NCBI GenBank assembly: GCA_029204225.1
Contig: CM055097.1
Location: 13,192,721-13,256,720 of the forward strand
DNA: 64,000 nucleotides
Origin: Diphasiastrum complanatum
Lineage: Eukaryota; Streptophyta; Lycopodiopsida; Lycopodiales; Lycopodiaceae
Direction of reading: 5' to 3'
Shown: one piece after another, positions 22,069 through 34,081 of the stretch
Layout: every line of letters starts with the position of its first letter
Position numbering within the stretch: position 1 is the first letter of the stretch
Made by a program: the position numbers and the translations under genes
Notes under the pieces: model-generated
The model's input: the letters and a program-made list of their open reading frames with translations, nothing else
Databases searched by the model: none
What the model was told of the DNA's origin: nothing

Positions 22069-22965
22069 ATGGCTACAACGATCCAGACAAGAGTAGCAAT
22101 CAGTTTGAATGGTGCAAACTACTGGATATGGAAATTCAAAATCAAAACACTTCTGAAGGGTGAAGGCATCTGGTGGGTGACCGAACTCTCGGAGGTGCAG
22201 CCTCCAGAGGGAGACCCGAGGAGAGCTGAATGGATCAGAAAGGATGAGCATGCAATGGCGATCATCATTTCATCCATTAACAAAGATCTACTCATGTAGA
22301 TTGAAGATTGCGAAAGCAGCCATGCAGCATGGGAAAGATTAAAATAGAAGTACGAAGTGAGGACTGCAGCTTCAGTGATGCATCTTCACAATCAGCTACA
22401 ATCCATATGATGGGATGGCAACCAGTTAGACGAGTACGTTGAGAAGATCAGAACGATCTTTGCTCAACTCGCTGCATCAGGATAGGAGCACCAGGTCCAA
22501 GCGCCACAACAACTGATGTACTTCATAAAGTCTCTACCTATGTCCTATCAACCGTTGAGAATGCTCATACTGAGTCTACCAGATATGACATTCGACAAAG
22601 CAATCAGTCTTGTCACTGATGAGAGACTGATGAGGGACGAAGGAGAAGGAAGCAATGACCAAGAAAAGGCCCTCTTCACAAAAGGAAGGAAGAAAAACAA
22701 GAACAAACCCAGACTCGAGAAGACGAAGTTCTCGAATCAACAATCTTTTTCTTGTGGTCATTGTCACAAACCAGGCCATACAACCAACAAATGCTGGTTT
22801 AATCCAACAATACCTTGCATGCACTGCAAGAAGAAGGGACATTCTGCATACGATTGCAGATTCAACCCCAAAAGAAAGAGCAAGATTGAGAAAGCAAATG
22901 TTGCAGAGTCATCCAAGAATGCAGGTAGAGGTGATGAAGCCTTCACAATACTTGATGAAGCTTGA
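22069..22965 (+). pseudogene. copia gag with two zinc knuckles
   Basis: The gag frame starts at ATG 22069 (RVAISLNGANYWIWKFKIK) and is broken by TAGs at about 22297, 22347 and 22482 plus a TGA near 22410. The C-terminal part has two CX2CX4HX4C zinc knuckles (CGHCHKPGHTTNKC and CMHCKKKGHSAYDC) for RNA packaging. The basic linker between RT-like and knuckle regions is Lys-rich. Confidence 0.85.
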
Positions 22966-22989
22966 ACGAGCTACATTGAACAGGAATAC

Positions 22990-25704
22990 AATGTAGTCAT
23001 TGATTCAGGAGCAATATCACACATCACCTGCAACAAGAAAATCTTGATTGACTTCAGAGAACTAAAAAAAAACAGAGCAGTGATTCTAGGTGATGGGAGC
23101 AGACATGATGTCAAAGGCGTCGGGACTCTACAGCTGCGAACACTGTCAAGTCAAGCAGAGCTGCCAGGAGCACTCTACATGCCTTCATTGAGAAAAGATC
23201 TGCTTTCAGTCTCCAAGATGGCAGATCTTGGAATTCGAGTTTTGTTCGATGGCAATACATGCCGCATGATCAAAAAAATACAAACAAATTGCTGACGGTT
23301 GGATGTAGAGAAGGAAATCTCTACTAAGCCAAGATAATCAGCAACTCTGATGGCATATTAAATGCATCAGAGAATGAAGATCAGCTATGGCACAGGAGAG
23401 CAAAGAATTTTCAAAATTCTGCCAAGAACAAGGGATCGAGCATCAGTTCACTCCTGCATACACACCAGAATATAATGGTGTCGCGGAAAAAAGAAACAGG
23501 ACGCTAGTCGAAGGAGCCAGATGCATGATGGCACAAGCTCAATTGCCAAGTCAATTTTGGACTGAGGCAATAGTTGCAGCTGTACACCAGCAGAACAGAT
23601 CTACAACCATAGTGTTGGAAAATAAGACACCGTATGAGATGTCGACAGGTAGAAAGCCTGATCTATCATACGTACGTGTGTTTGGATGTGCAACATACAA
23701 GCACAATCCAAAAGAAAAAAGAAACAAGTTCGATGATAAATCAGAGCAAACCATCATGGTCGGGTACTCCAACAGAACAAAAGTGTACAAACTCTACAAC
23801 CCAATCACGAAAAAGGTTGTTTCGAGTAGAGATGTGAAGTTTCCACATTCCCTGGACTAAAAGATGAAAGAGGCCATGAGATCTTCACACTACTGCTAAT
23901 TCAAGAGAGAGATCGAGGACAGAGGTCAAATCAGAATGCTGAGCCACAGACTCCAGAGCAGCAAGAAACAGAAGATCAACCCCACGAATAATAAATGTTT
24001 GAGCGGCGACGAAACGAACTCAGAAGGTCAACAAGACAAAGAAGACCTCCAGACCGTTATGCTGACAAACTTCAGTGGAGCGAAGACACACAATTCGAGT
24101 ACTGCAGCTTCACTGAAGAGCCAACAACATATCAAGAAGCTGTCCAGAGTCCAGAGGGAGAATTCTGGAAGCAAGCAATGTCAGAGGAGTTCGAGTCGAT
24201 GAGACGAAACGATGCATGGACACTAGAGCTATTGCCAAAAAACAGAAAAATCGTCGACTGCAAATGGGTGTACAAGAAGAAAATGAAATCAGATGGCATT
24301 GTTGGCCGTTATAAGACAAGGCTTGTCGCAAAGGGCTATACACAAAGATATGGTGTTGATTATTTTGACACATATTCGTCGATGGTCAAGATGACAAGCA
24401 TACGACTACTCCTTGCATACGCCACACAACACAATCTAGAAATTCACCACATTGATGTGAAAACAGTCTTTCTCCACGAAGTTCTAGAGGAAGAAATCTT
24501 CATGAAGTAGCCTTAAGGACTTGAAGACCCTGACAATCGACAATATGTCTGTCGATCGCAGAGATGCATTTATGGTCTAAAACAGGCATCACAAGCTTGG
24601 TACAAGAAGCTCGATAGTCTTCTGAAGTCTCTAGACTTCAATCCTACACAACCGAACTATAATGTCTACATAAAAAGAGTAGGAAAAGATTTTTTGATAT
24701 TGACTATTTTCGTGGATGATTCCCTGATGATAGGAAATTCCTTGATGATGATAAAAGACACGAAGAGTCACATTTCTGAAAATTATGAAATCATAGATCT
24801 AGGAGAAGCAACTAAATGCCTTGGGCTGGAGATCAGAAGAGATCGAATAAAAGACGAAATGCACTTGAATCAGTCTGAATATGCCAAAAAGGTGCTCAAG
24901 CACTATCACATGATGGACTGCAAAGAAAAGGCCACACCAATGATAGCTGGAGCCAAGCTGATGAAGCAGGATTGCCCAAAAACGGAGGAGGAAGAACAGA
25001 AGATGGCAGGTATACCCTACCAAAACCTAATCAGTAGTCTGATGTACCTTACAATTTGTACCAGACCCGATCTAGCTTTCTCTGTTTATGCCTTAAGCCA
25101 ATTCTCTTCCAATCCTGGCATGACACATTGGCAAATGGCAAAACGAATCCTACAATATCTGAAGGGTACCCAAAATATGGGATTAACCTACAGAGCAGAA
25201 AACAAAGAAAAAGGATTCGAGCTGCTATAGTGATGTAAGCTGGGTGAGCTGCAAAGATGACAGCAAGTCCATAACTGGAGGATGTACAATAACGTGCGGA
25301 GCTTCAATCAAACTAGATATGCAAAAAGCAAACCTTGGTAGCTCAATCTTCTTGCGAAGCTGAATACGTCGCAGCTTCAAAGGTGATGAACGAGGTAGTG
25401 TGATTGTAGATGATGCTGGAGGCAATCGAGATACCACAAGGAGGACCATGCACGATGATGATGGACTCTCAGAGTGCCATTTATTTGTCCCAAGATCCAG
25501 TCTTCCATTCAAAGACAAAACACATACCTCTGAAGTACCATCACATTCGAGATTTGACCTTGAAAGGAGAGCTCCAGGTCCAGTACATAAAATCTAAAGA
25601 CATGATTGCAGATCTGCTCACGAAGCCGCTCGACAAGCCACTCTTTGCAAAGCAAAGAAAGATGATTGGATTAAACGTGCAAACCTGCAAGGTTCAAGAG
25701 GGAG
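22990..25704 (+). pseudogene. copia pol: protease, truncated integrase, RT, RNase H
   Basis: Protease DSGAISHITC near 23000 and MPSLRKDLLSVSKMADLG of the following domain. At about 23391-23400 the GAG-pre-integrase LWH box jumps straight to the late integrase (FCQEQGIEHQFTP...EYNGVAEKRNR), so the HHCC finger and both catalytic Asp motifs are missing. RT: DCKWVYKKK, IHHIDVKTVFLHEVLEEEIF, GLKQAS and a FVDD box near 24712. RNase H (SDVSWVSCKDD... MMDSQSAIYLSQDP... KSKDMIADLLTKPL) is split by frame changes between 25230 and 25420. Confidence 0.9.
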
Positions 25705-26485
25705 TGTTAGAAATGGTGAACTCCTGCAACTTTGCGGCAATGCGAAAACGAAACAAAGGTCGAATGGCGAACAATTCGCGAAAGTCAACGGACCTCGAAA
25801 ACCCTAAGACACGAAGCGAAGTGAAACTCGAAGGTCGAATGATTCGCGAAAGTCAAACATGCCTCCAAGACCAGCAAGACAAAGACACGACACGAAACGA
25901 AAGAAACGAAAATTTTTTTTTGTGCGCTGCCAGCTGGCAGCTCAACGGGCGTGGAGTCTTAAACTTCACGCCCAACTGAAACGACTAGCAATAACGGAGA
26001 GTAACTAATTAGTTTATTAGCGTTAACTACTCTTGTAATTCTCTATTTAGCTATCTTGTAAACTCCACGCAGTGGAGATATAAACTCTTTTTCTGGATCA
26101 AAAAGATACAGTGAGACACAGAGAATGTGCGAAGGTAGAGCAAAAAAGAAAAAGAATAGAAACGAAAAAGCTGTGCATGAAAATCTACCAACGAGCAGAA
26201 CACAGCGAAAGAGGAGAGCGTTAGGCTGCCAACGAGCGAGACACTGACCATCTTGCTCTAAAAATTAAACTGATAATTTGATTGCTCTATTTCATGCATC
26301 TCCTTGTCTTCCGCTATCTTGATTGCTAGAATGAAATATGTTCTGTTATCTATAGTTGCGTGTCTAGGTTCTTGTGAGCTTATGCACAAGAAAATTCAAA
26401 GGACTTGCCTGCAGATGGTATCTGTTCGGATGGCCTTTTTTGACATAACCTTAGTCGCGATACAGAAACAAACCCATTCGCGACA
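25705..26485 (+). repeat. 3' LTR of the copia element
   Basis: It starts TGTTAGAAATGG and ends TTCGCGACA just before GTCAG. It is about 40 bp longer than the 5' LTR, mainly because of a segment around 26399-26455 (with 'ggacttgcctgcagatgg') that replaces a shorter stretch. Confidence 0.92.
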
Positions 26486-27873
26486 GTCAGTTGAGGTGAT
26501 TGTCGGAGATGTAAATAATATTCGAGAGGGTCTAGCTCAAGGTGACAACCTGCAAGAATATCAAGTAATGAAACGTTCATGGAAAGCAACAATTCTTCCA
26601 GGAGGGTTAGAAAAGGTAAGAGCACCACTTACAGTGCCGACACCATCATTGTTGATTTGCCCTCGAGATATACGATTGATGGTGTTGTTGGCGCTGAGTC
26701 CACTTGGAACAAGTCGTCCGATGAGACATTGGAATCCAGCTTAGACATATGCATGGTTGTCCTGGACGACAGTGGCTGGGTCATCCTAATCAGCCCCCCT
26801 ACACATAGACTACAAGTTGAGATTCAGATCGTGAGATTCAGATCGGCCGACGTAACTTGGCAATCCAAAGGCGAGTTGCTTTGAGGGGGATAGAAACATT
26901 TGGTAGAGGACAAGACGGCCTGAATGTAAGTTGTGTATTCTGTTTTGAGTATTTATCAAATTGTATTCATGGTTGTATATGTCATGACTTGTATGTTATG
27001 CCATTTAGAATGTTTTCTTGTTATAATGTAACTATGTTGAGATTATGTTACAATTTGGCTATTGGTTGATTTGATATGGTGTTGTATTGTGTGTAGATGA
27101 ATTTTATGGATGTATACCTTCTTTCAAGAAAAGGGTCCATACCATTTGTCGATTGTGAACGTGCAAAAAATATGGATATTGGCTTGTTGGATGTGGACAG
27201 CGATCACTGGACGCACTATTTACCACACTCAGAGTGGTCCAAAGATACAAGAAATAACAAGGTTGTGAGAGGTAGTGTAGAAAAGAGTGAATATTTCATG
27301 ATGTTTTTGCTCTCTGCTTTTTGTCTCGAAGGTGGCCTTGCCTTGGACCTTCATGTGGGTGCAGGCACTTCAATCCTTGCTGCACGTAAGGCGGTAGTTC
27401 ATCTTTTTGGTATGGGACAGTGACCAGGAGTGTATTGGTTGGTTAAAGGAGAGCAGAGGTAAGCCATACTTGCCAAATGAATTCTATTTGCAGTTGCAAA
27501 AGTATTGGCCTAACAAGTGTGCTCCCAATCGATTCTTTGAATTGTGTAGCTTTGGAGACAGACGTGACTTCATCAAGACCATCAGGAGATGACATTGTTA
27601 TGCTAGCTGAGTTTGGGGAGAAGGCATTTGAGTTGGGTTCTCCTGGAGACTAGTAAGTGTTTCAATATGGTTGGTGTTATTTGGATATCTGATTTGTTAT
27701 TCAGCATGACTTTGATGTGTCTTAGTGATTTACCCTGCTATGCTGGATCAATGGCTAGGGTGATGGAGGCGATGCATGTGGATGTCCCTGACAGTGTCAG
27801 GATTCAGAGGCGTCGAAAAAAATGCATATTTGTTGATGATGATGATGCTCTTGAAGTTTCAGACGAGGATTAG

Positions 27874-29890
27874 CTGTTTCTTGAGATTTTCTCCATATGC
27901 TGATGGACCATTATGTAGATGTATTTTTTTGTGAATGACCGAAATTACCTACACACGTTTCATGATCAACTTTTTGAATGGGCACAAAATAGTTGGGGTT
28001 GTTTTTTGTTTGTATTACTTTCTCTTGCGCATACTCTTGATATGGGTCACATATATGATTGTGTTGTTTTCCATTAAAATTGTCTACCAAGAAGTCCATA
28101 TTCGGTCTTGAGTAAGTTCGGTATGTTTCTTAGCTGAAAAAGTTTCCAAGAACTGCTGGTGATCAAACAATGTGAAAAAATATTTTGTGCATGGACAAAC
28201 TGCATTGTTATGTATACATTGTTTTGATGGGATTTAATAGATTCCTTGCTCGCATTATTTGTTGGGAACTTTACTTTGAGTGTCCTGTTACTTCAAACTT
28301 AAGGGTGGTCAGCTTCTGCTATCCTCATAACACTTGAAGCTAGATCTTGGTCTATTTATCCTTTTGAAGAGCTTTTTGAGAGTCTCCTAAGCATGTGTCC
28401 ATTAAAGACAACTTCACCCATTTAAGCTAATAGATCCATTCCATTACTTTTTAGTTCTGGAATTCTGTTTTCCATCAATACTCAGTCTGATGTGGCCTTT
28501 GGAGAAGTTTACAAATCTAGCATGTTGATGTGCTCTTATATACAAGTTGTTTAACGGTGTATTCAATTCAGACATTCTTGCATCTACTTGTAGTGGATCT
28601 GAAGAAGATGTGATCTTTTTTATTGAAGGCACTTTGGCGTTCTTAAGGTGGTGGATTCTTTCCTATCTCTTTAAGACTTGACTACATTGTTGAACGTTTA
28701 TTGAGTAGGAAGAAGTTACATACCACAATTGATTTCCTTTGTTCTATAGGTATTAGCCATCATAACGGGACAATATGCTTGGGCCTTTGAAGAAGTGAAG
28801 GAACTTCACTTGATTTTGTGCACTCACGTGAATAGATAAAATTGTTCAAGAACTTAAACATCGAAATTGCACTTTGTAAATTAAAAAAAGTTCAAAGTGG
28901 GCTTTTCCAAGTTAGGAGTTTTCTAGAAATAAACATGAAGAAGCCACAATTCTTACACCCCTTGACTCTGGGAGACAGGGCTAAATAGTGTCTGTTATTG
29001 TTAACAATCATCTATAATATCCTGTGTATTTGCATCGTAAGAAAGGGTCATGGAGATCGGGTCATTTGTGTCCCTTATGCCATAGGTGCTTCGTACTTCA
29101 CTTGAATGGTCATCATTTTGAGAAACAATTTGAAATGCAACAACCATCGACAATAGTTTTGAATACATGCACTTAGAAAAGAGATGGTTATGGCTAGAGT
29201 GAAGCACATGCTATGTATGTACCCATTTCATTTAAACTCGGCACATATAAACTCCAATTGTTGAAATCATCTAAAATCTTTGAAACATCAAATTTTGAAA
29301 AGAGCTTAGTCTTAGTCTTGATAAAAGAGGCCAAAAAAAGAGTCTTAAAAGAGGCAATGTTCCATGCCCACTTACACATCCAGCCTCTCCTTTTCTTTAT
29401 GCTTTCCTTTCAAAATTGCCTCAATCAACACTACGTTTTTGTGTTCAACATTAGTACTACTCTTCCACAAATGCATCTTATGGAAGAATGAGATGGATGT
29501 GTATAATGCACTACCTTGTATGGTTCTTCCTTGTGTTCTCACCTCTAAACACCAAAATTCCATTATCCCATAGGGTCTTGATGTCATTCATTTCAAAACC
29601 TGGCATGCTCATAGACTGTAGAGTACCTTTTCCACAACATTAATTGCTAAGAATGAATCATGAATTCAACTTTGGCATTGCAAAGTTGCGTAATCCTACC
29701 AAAGACTCCAAAAGAAAAAATTGGCCACTCCTCCATATGTTCTCTTGTTGGAGATGGCCGAAGAGCGTAATTGTAGTAAAATTGCAAGATTGAAGATAAA
29801 AAGACAACGATAGTCAAATCTCCAAATTGACAACAGTCTCGCGAGATCAAAAATCTCCTTTCAAAACCTTGAAACTTACAAACATTGTGT
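27874..29890. other. Unassigned stretch downstream of the methyltransferase gene
   Basis: AT-rich sequence with short open frames on both strands and no clear domain. The region near 28.4-29.9 kb may continue the minus-strand copia relic that begins at 30186, but I could not recognise RT or RNase H in it. Confidence 0.3.
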
Positions 29891-29919
29891 GTAACATTTT
29901 ATACATGGAGTTTCTCCCC

Positions 29920-30186
29920 TCTACATATTTTCATCTTGATACAGAACTTGCACAAAGCATAAGCACCCAAACACTCTTAAATACTTCAGGCTTGGCTTGT
30001 ACCCATAATAAGTTTTGAATGGTGTTTTGGAGGCCACTACTTTTGTGCTTAAATAATTTCACAAATAGCAAATTGTAGATATTGCATCAACCCAAATTTT
30101 CTTGGGTAGCTAAAAATTTAAAAGCATTATTCTTGTTGCATCTAGTAATGTGCAATTCTTCTTTTAAGCTACTCCATTCTGTTATA
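29920..30186 (-). mobile_element. copia integrase fragment
   Basis: Read on the minus strand from 30186, with stops inside, the sequence gives QNGVA-KKN-TLLDATRIM, then LPKKIWVDAISTICYL and TPFKTYYGYKPSLKYLRVFG. This is the end of a copia integrase core (with the catalytic Glu position at QNGVAE altered to a stop) and its following segment. It is an isolated decayed piece, cut near its 5' end by the LINE on the opposite strand. Confidence 0.8.
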
Positions 30187-30229
30187 AAGTGTAGCCGTGG
30201 CGTGGTGATGTATGTCGCGGGAAGTAAAA

Positions 30230-31180
30230 TAGTCAAACATTTTTCCGCCTAATGCATAGCCCCTCTTCCGTTCTCATCCGCGTCTTTGTCTCTCTCTTGC
30301 CACCAAAGGCCTATTGTCTCTGGCCCAGCTGGTCCACGTCCCTCCTTGTCAAGTCCTCCCTGGCCCTATTCTCTCCTCCTCGGAAACTAGCTTGATCTTC
30401 TTGGCCGCCTCTTGTGCTATTTCGATTCACATTTTCCCGGTTTTGCCCTTCGATCTGTCTGGGTGGAACCCTACCCTCTCCCCCTCCCTCTTTGATTACC
30501 CCTCCTTGCACCGATGACAGTTTCCCTCCCTTTTCCCGGATTACCTTTTAACGGCCTCTGGACGACTTTTGATTCTCCGACTCATTGGCGTCGTCACCTC
30601 AATACCGCCCGTTCACTGCTTGTAGGCAAGCTGAGATACCTTGCCTTTCGCATCCTCACCAAATCCCTGCCCCTGCTCTCTAAATGGCCCTTCCTTGCTG
30701 ATAGGCTTTGCTCGCTCTGTCACCTTGCTGAAGAAACAGTGGAGCATTTGTTTTTTCACTGCCGTCATCATCTTTGGCTGGAGCTGAGTCACATCTTCTC
30801 GCGGTGGGGTCTCACTTTTACTCTGGACATTGGCACCATTCTCCTAGGGGATTTCTTGCTGACATGTTCTTCTACTCTTACATTCTAGCATGTGTGCAGG
30901 TTAGCGACGTTATGGAAGATCTAGACGGTTAGGAACCTGCAGGTTTTTGAGGGGGACCTCCTCTCTTTGTCTGCGACGGCATGTATTCGACTGGCTATGT
31001 TCTTTTTTGGTACCACTTACAGTTGATTTCTGTTTCCTGCCCTGCATGGTAGGCTACGCGGACTGTCCTGAGGGCTTAAAACATTACTGATGCACTCTTT
31101 CTGTTTTCGGCCATGGATGTCGTTTTCTGTACTTGTATATTTGCAAATATATGATAGTGCAATTAAGCCAAAAAAAAAAT
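30230..31180 (+). mobile_element. 3' end of an L1-type LINE with zf-RVT domain
   Basis: The frame from 30514 encodes KLRYLAFRILTKSLPLLSKW followed by CSLCHLAEETVEHLFFHC, the zf-RVT zinc-binding domain at the C-terminus of plant L1-type LINE ORF2. Stops follow at about 30888 and further on. The segment is markedly richer in GC than its surroundings and ends in an A-rich tail (about 31167-31180), as expected for a 5'-truncated LINE. No RT core is present. Confidence 0.85.
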
Positions 31181-32953
31181 TATATTTCTAGATTACAACG
31201 CTTCTAGTACTTTATTAATCATAATTTGGATCATCAAACATTGAATTACAAAATTTTCTATAAATTTCAAATTTCACGACACTGTCTTTTTTGCACTTTT
31301 TAATAAAATTAGATGATCTCATTTCCTATAGTAGCGTGTTTCATATTCACTTCACACATGGCAAATTTATTATCTGCAAATTAGGGAGAGAAAATTTCTT
31401 GCATTTATTGAAATTACCCAAGATTGATAATATAGTGTATTTTCTACAGTAGATCACTACATTGACATTTCACACCTCATTGATTGGATGTCTCTAGATT
31501 GAGATGTTGGCATTTTTGTTCTTCAATCCATCATAATGCCTTTTTACCAAGACCAATTAGCCTCTTTAAAAAGAATGCTACATAGGGACGAAAGGTTGGA
31601 TTGATTGCCTAAGAATTGACATATCAAAATTTATCCCAAAGGTTTACATTTGATTGGAGTAAATCAACATGCTCTTTCAAGCTCTATACGTTCACCACAA
31701 AATAAGAGACATGCATCTATAGTAGAGGACATGTATCTCAAACTGACACCCTCATGCATGGCAGTAACATAATGGCATAATGAATGACTTAAACATCACA
31801 ATGTCAATTTCTCATAAGACAAATCAATTGACTGTATAAAAAGAGTATCTATTTTTCAAAAATAACCCTATTGAAGGGCTTTGTTGATTAATCATCTTTT
31901 GAATCCTATGCACATTTTTAAAAACATCTGTGAATCACTGTCAAACCACATCATCAGCATAAAAGACAACAACTCGTCAAAGATATGAGTCATGTACATG
32001 AGTGACAACAATAGAATCATAGTTTCATCCAAAGAAAAGCTATTTATTCTCTAGTTTACAACTATTTATTCCATCCAAGTCACAACTCTTACAAGTTCAA
32101 CACATTCTATCTCCTCATTTACTTAACTAATTTTTGTTATTGTTTATACAATTGCAACTATACTTCAACATATTTCTACATATATACCTTCATTTGCATC
32201 ATCTATTGACATGCCTTTCATTGATACACTTTTCCTTTTTTGGTTTACATCTTAGTCCATGTTCATCCACAATAGTTGCTCTTGACCTATCCATTCATGT
32301 CTTGTATCATGTTTTTGTTGTTTTTTCCATACATTGTTTCCTTTTCAATATGTAAATTATCATACTCTATTCGTATGATGGTCATTTTAGCTATATCGTT
32401 GCAAATTTGACATTAGAGTTCTGATTAAAGCTTGCTTCTATTTGACTTTATTTGTGCATACTCAATGCTCCTTACTGATGCCTTTATTAGGCATTCTTGG
32501 TCTTTCCCATTGGCATGATATCTAATACCTTAACTCTCCCTAATCAAAGGCACACATTCGCTCAAGAGACATCTACAGCTTTCAATGGAATAGGAACAGA
32601 GCTCCTAGTACATGCTAAATATCAAAGAAATTACAAAAGTCTTAATACAAATTTACAAGGGCATGTTCCCCAACAAGCAGTATGTTGTTGAAGGGGTCCT
32701 TTCATCTCCTTAAATCACCAATCAACCACACGAAAACACATCTAAGAAAAAAAAAAGTCACATTGACCATGAAGTAAGGAAAGCAACTCAATAAGGAATT
32801 AAGCTCATCTCATAATGACAAAGTTCCTTATAAAGCGGAGAAACTCAATTTTAAAATCACCAAAAGTAAGCTCTACTAGGGAAACCGCAATCACAAATCC
32901 TTATTCACGGCATTTCATATTGACAAACTATCTAGCAATAATGCTCAATATTC
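31181..32953. other. Gene-free stretch downstream of AATF
   Basis: AT-rich sequence with no recognisable exon or repeat. It lies 3' of the AATF stop codon at 32954-32956, so the AATF 3' untranslated region should fall in its right part. Confidence 0.4.
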
Positions 32954-34001
32954 TCAACCAATCCTTTCAACCTTATCTCCATTTTGAGTAGACACGTGTC
33001 CAAACAAATTAGAAAATAACTTCATTGCCACGGGATGTAAGACCATTGGTTCTGGTGCCATAAAATTCACTAAAGGCTCAAATACATTGTATCTGCAAAA
33101 CCGAATACCGTCCACATAAGTTCAACACATTCAAGCTAACAATGGACAAGAGTGGCGTGAACGACATATCTAATCTAATATGCCAAAAAAAACAAAATTG
33201 ATACATTCAACTCTGATAAAAAAATGCCAGTGTTCAAAATCAAACTTTATTTAAACATTCTTATCTAATCGTTATTGGCAACATTCATGCCAATTCCATT
33301 TGTACCAGACAAGAAAATGTTTTTTACTGAGGCTTCAAATATTCATTCATCCATATACGATCAAAGACTAAAAAGAGGAATTTGCGCGTGTTATATGTTG
33401 CACCAAAGAAATGACCTAGAATGGATGATATGTTCAAAACATGATTAGGTATCCACAAAAAATAACTCCAATGCAAGATGGGCATTTATCCAAAAACTTA
33501 TTACCACCTTAAGAATCCATTACCAAAGCACATCTAGATAAAAACCAAATTCAACGTTCTATATTAACAATCTCATATGTTCGTATATCCCAAAAGAGTA
33601 TTGCATGTTCTACATAGTTATCTTTCCTCGTCTTTACAAAGTATTGCTAGATATTGCATTTAGATAAGCATTAGTCCTTTTCCCAACGATGTACACATTT
33701 TTGTAACAATTCTTCTTTGTATGTGTACATCTACTCTCTACTTCCATGAAATTAAGAGTACATGAAGCTCTCTTAATCACTTCATAATTTATACATGACG
33801 CTTTTTACACCAAAAAATACATCTATTTGAATCAACTAGTACATCTACAATTCTTGATCCCACGAAGTTTTCTTGTTACTTGTAGTTTTTAAAATCCTTC
33901 CAAGAAACAAGTTTTTGTTTTTCTTAGCTCATTTTGTTGCACAAAACTACATTACATAGATCATAATCAAGCTGAAAAATGTTGTTCTTTTCCTTGATGA
34001 G

Positions 34002-34081
<80 letters not shown>

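Larger units (their letters stand above)
21261..26490 (+). mobile_element. Ty1/copia element with LTRs and target-site duplication
   Basis: The LTR pair is 21266-22004 and 25705-26485. Perfect 5-bp GTCAG duplications flank it at 21261-21265 and 26486-26490. The primer binding site TGGTATCAGAACC starts at 22005 (initiator tRNA-Met type), and a polypurine tract (caagagggag, about 25695-25704) precedes the 3' LTR. Interior order gag, protease, integrase, RT, RNase H is that of copia. Multiple stops and an integrase deletion make it non-autonomous. It lies in the same orientation as, and inside an exon of, the methyltransferase gene. Confidence 0.95.
18719..27873 (+). pseudogene. ParB-like / DNA N4-C or N6-A methyltransferase fusion gene, spliced and interrupted
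   Basis: Exons read 5' to 3'. About 18746-19040: an acidic N-terminus. About 19050-19530: a ParB-like fold (IHESVRQVGPLKR, then SLYGVGGVPVEV, then FFCWDGNHGTKAW at 19338-19376; the usual GNHR Arg is Gly). 19626-19838 and about 19930-20331: PWYPLTRFMLAKIV; RRKYGNRMTKLLGIVDP. Then 20425-20590, about 20680-20766 and about 20827-21050 (KKGKRKVDLVSLTQE). Then 21169-21265 continuing at 26491, split by a copia element. Methyltransferase motif IV is DLPSRY at 26654-26671 (DPPY-like), followed by DDSGWVILISPP. After an intron, 27097 onward has motif I, LDLHVGAGTS, at 27346-27369. The order IV then I fits beta-class amino-methyltransferases. Defects: TAA 19650-19652, TAG 20493-20495, apparent frame changes near 20970, 26605 and 27415. 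The last exon ends VSDED-stop at 27873. Confidence 0.65.
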
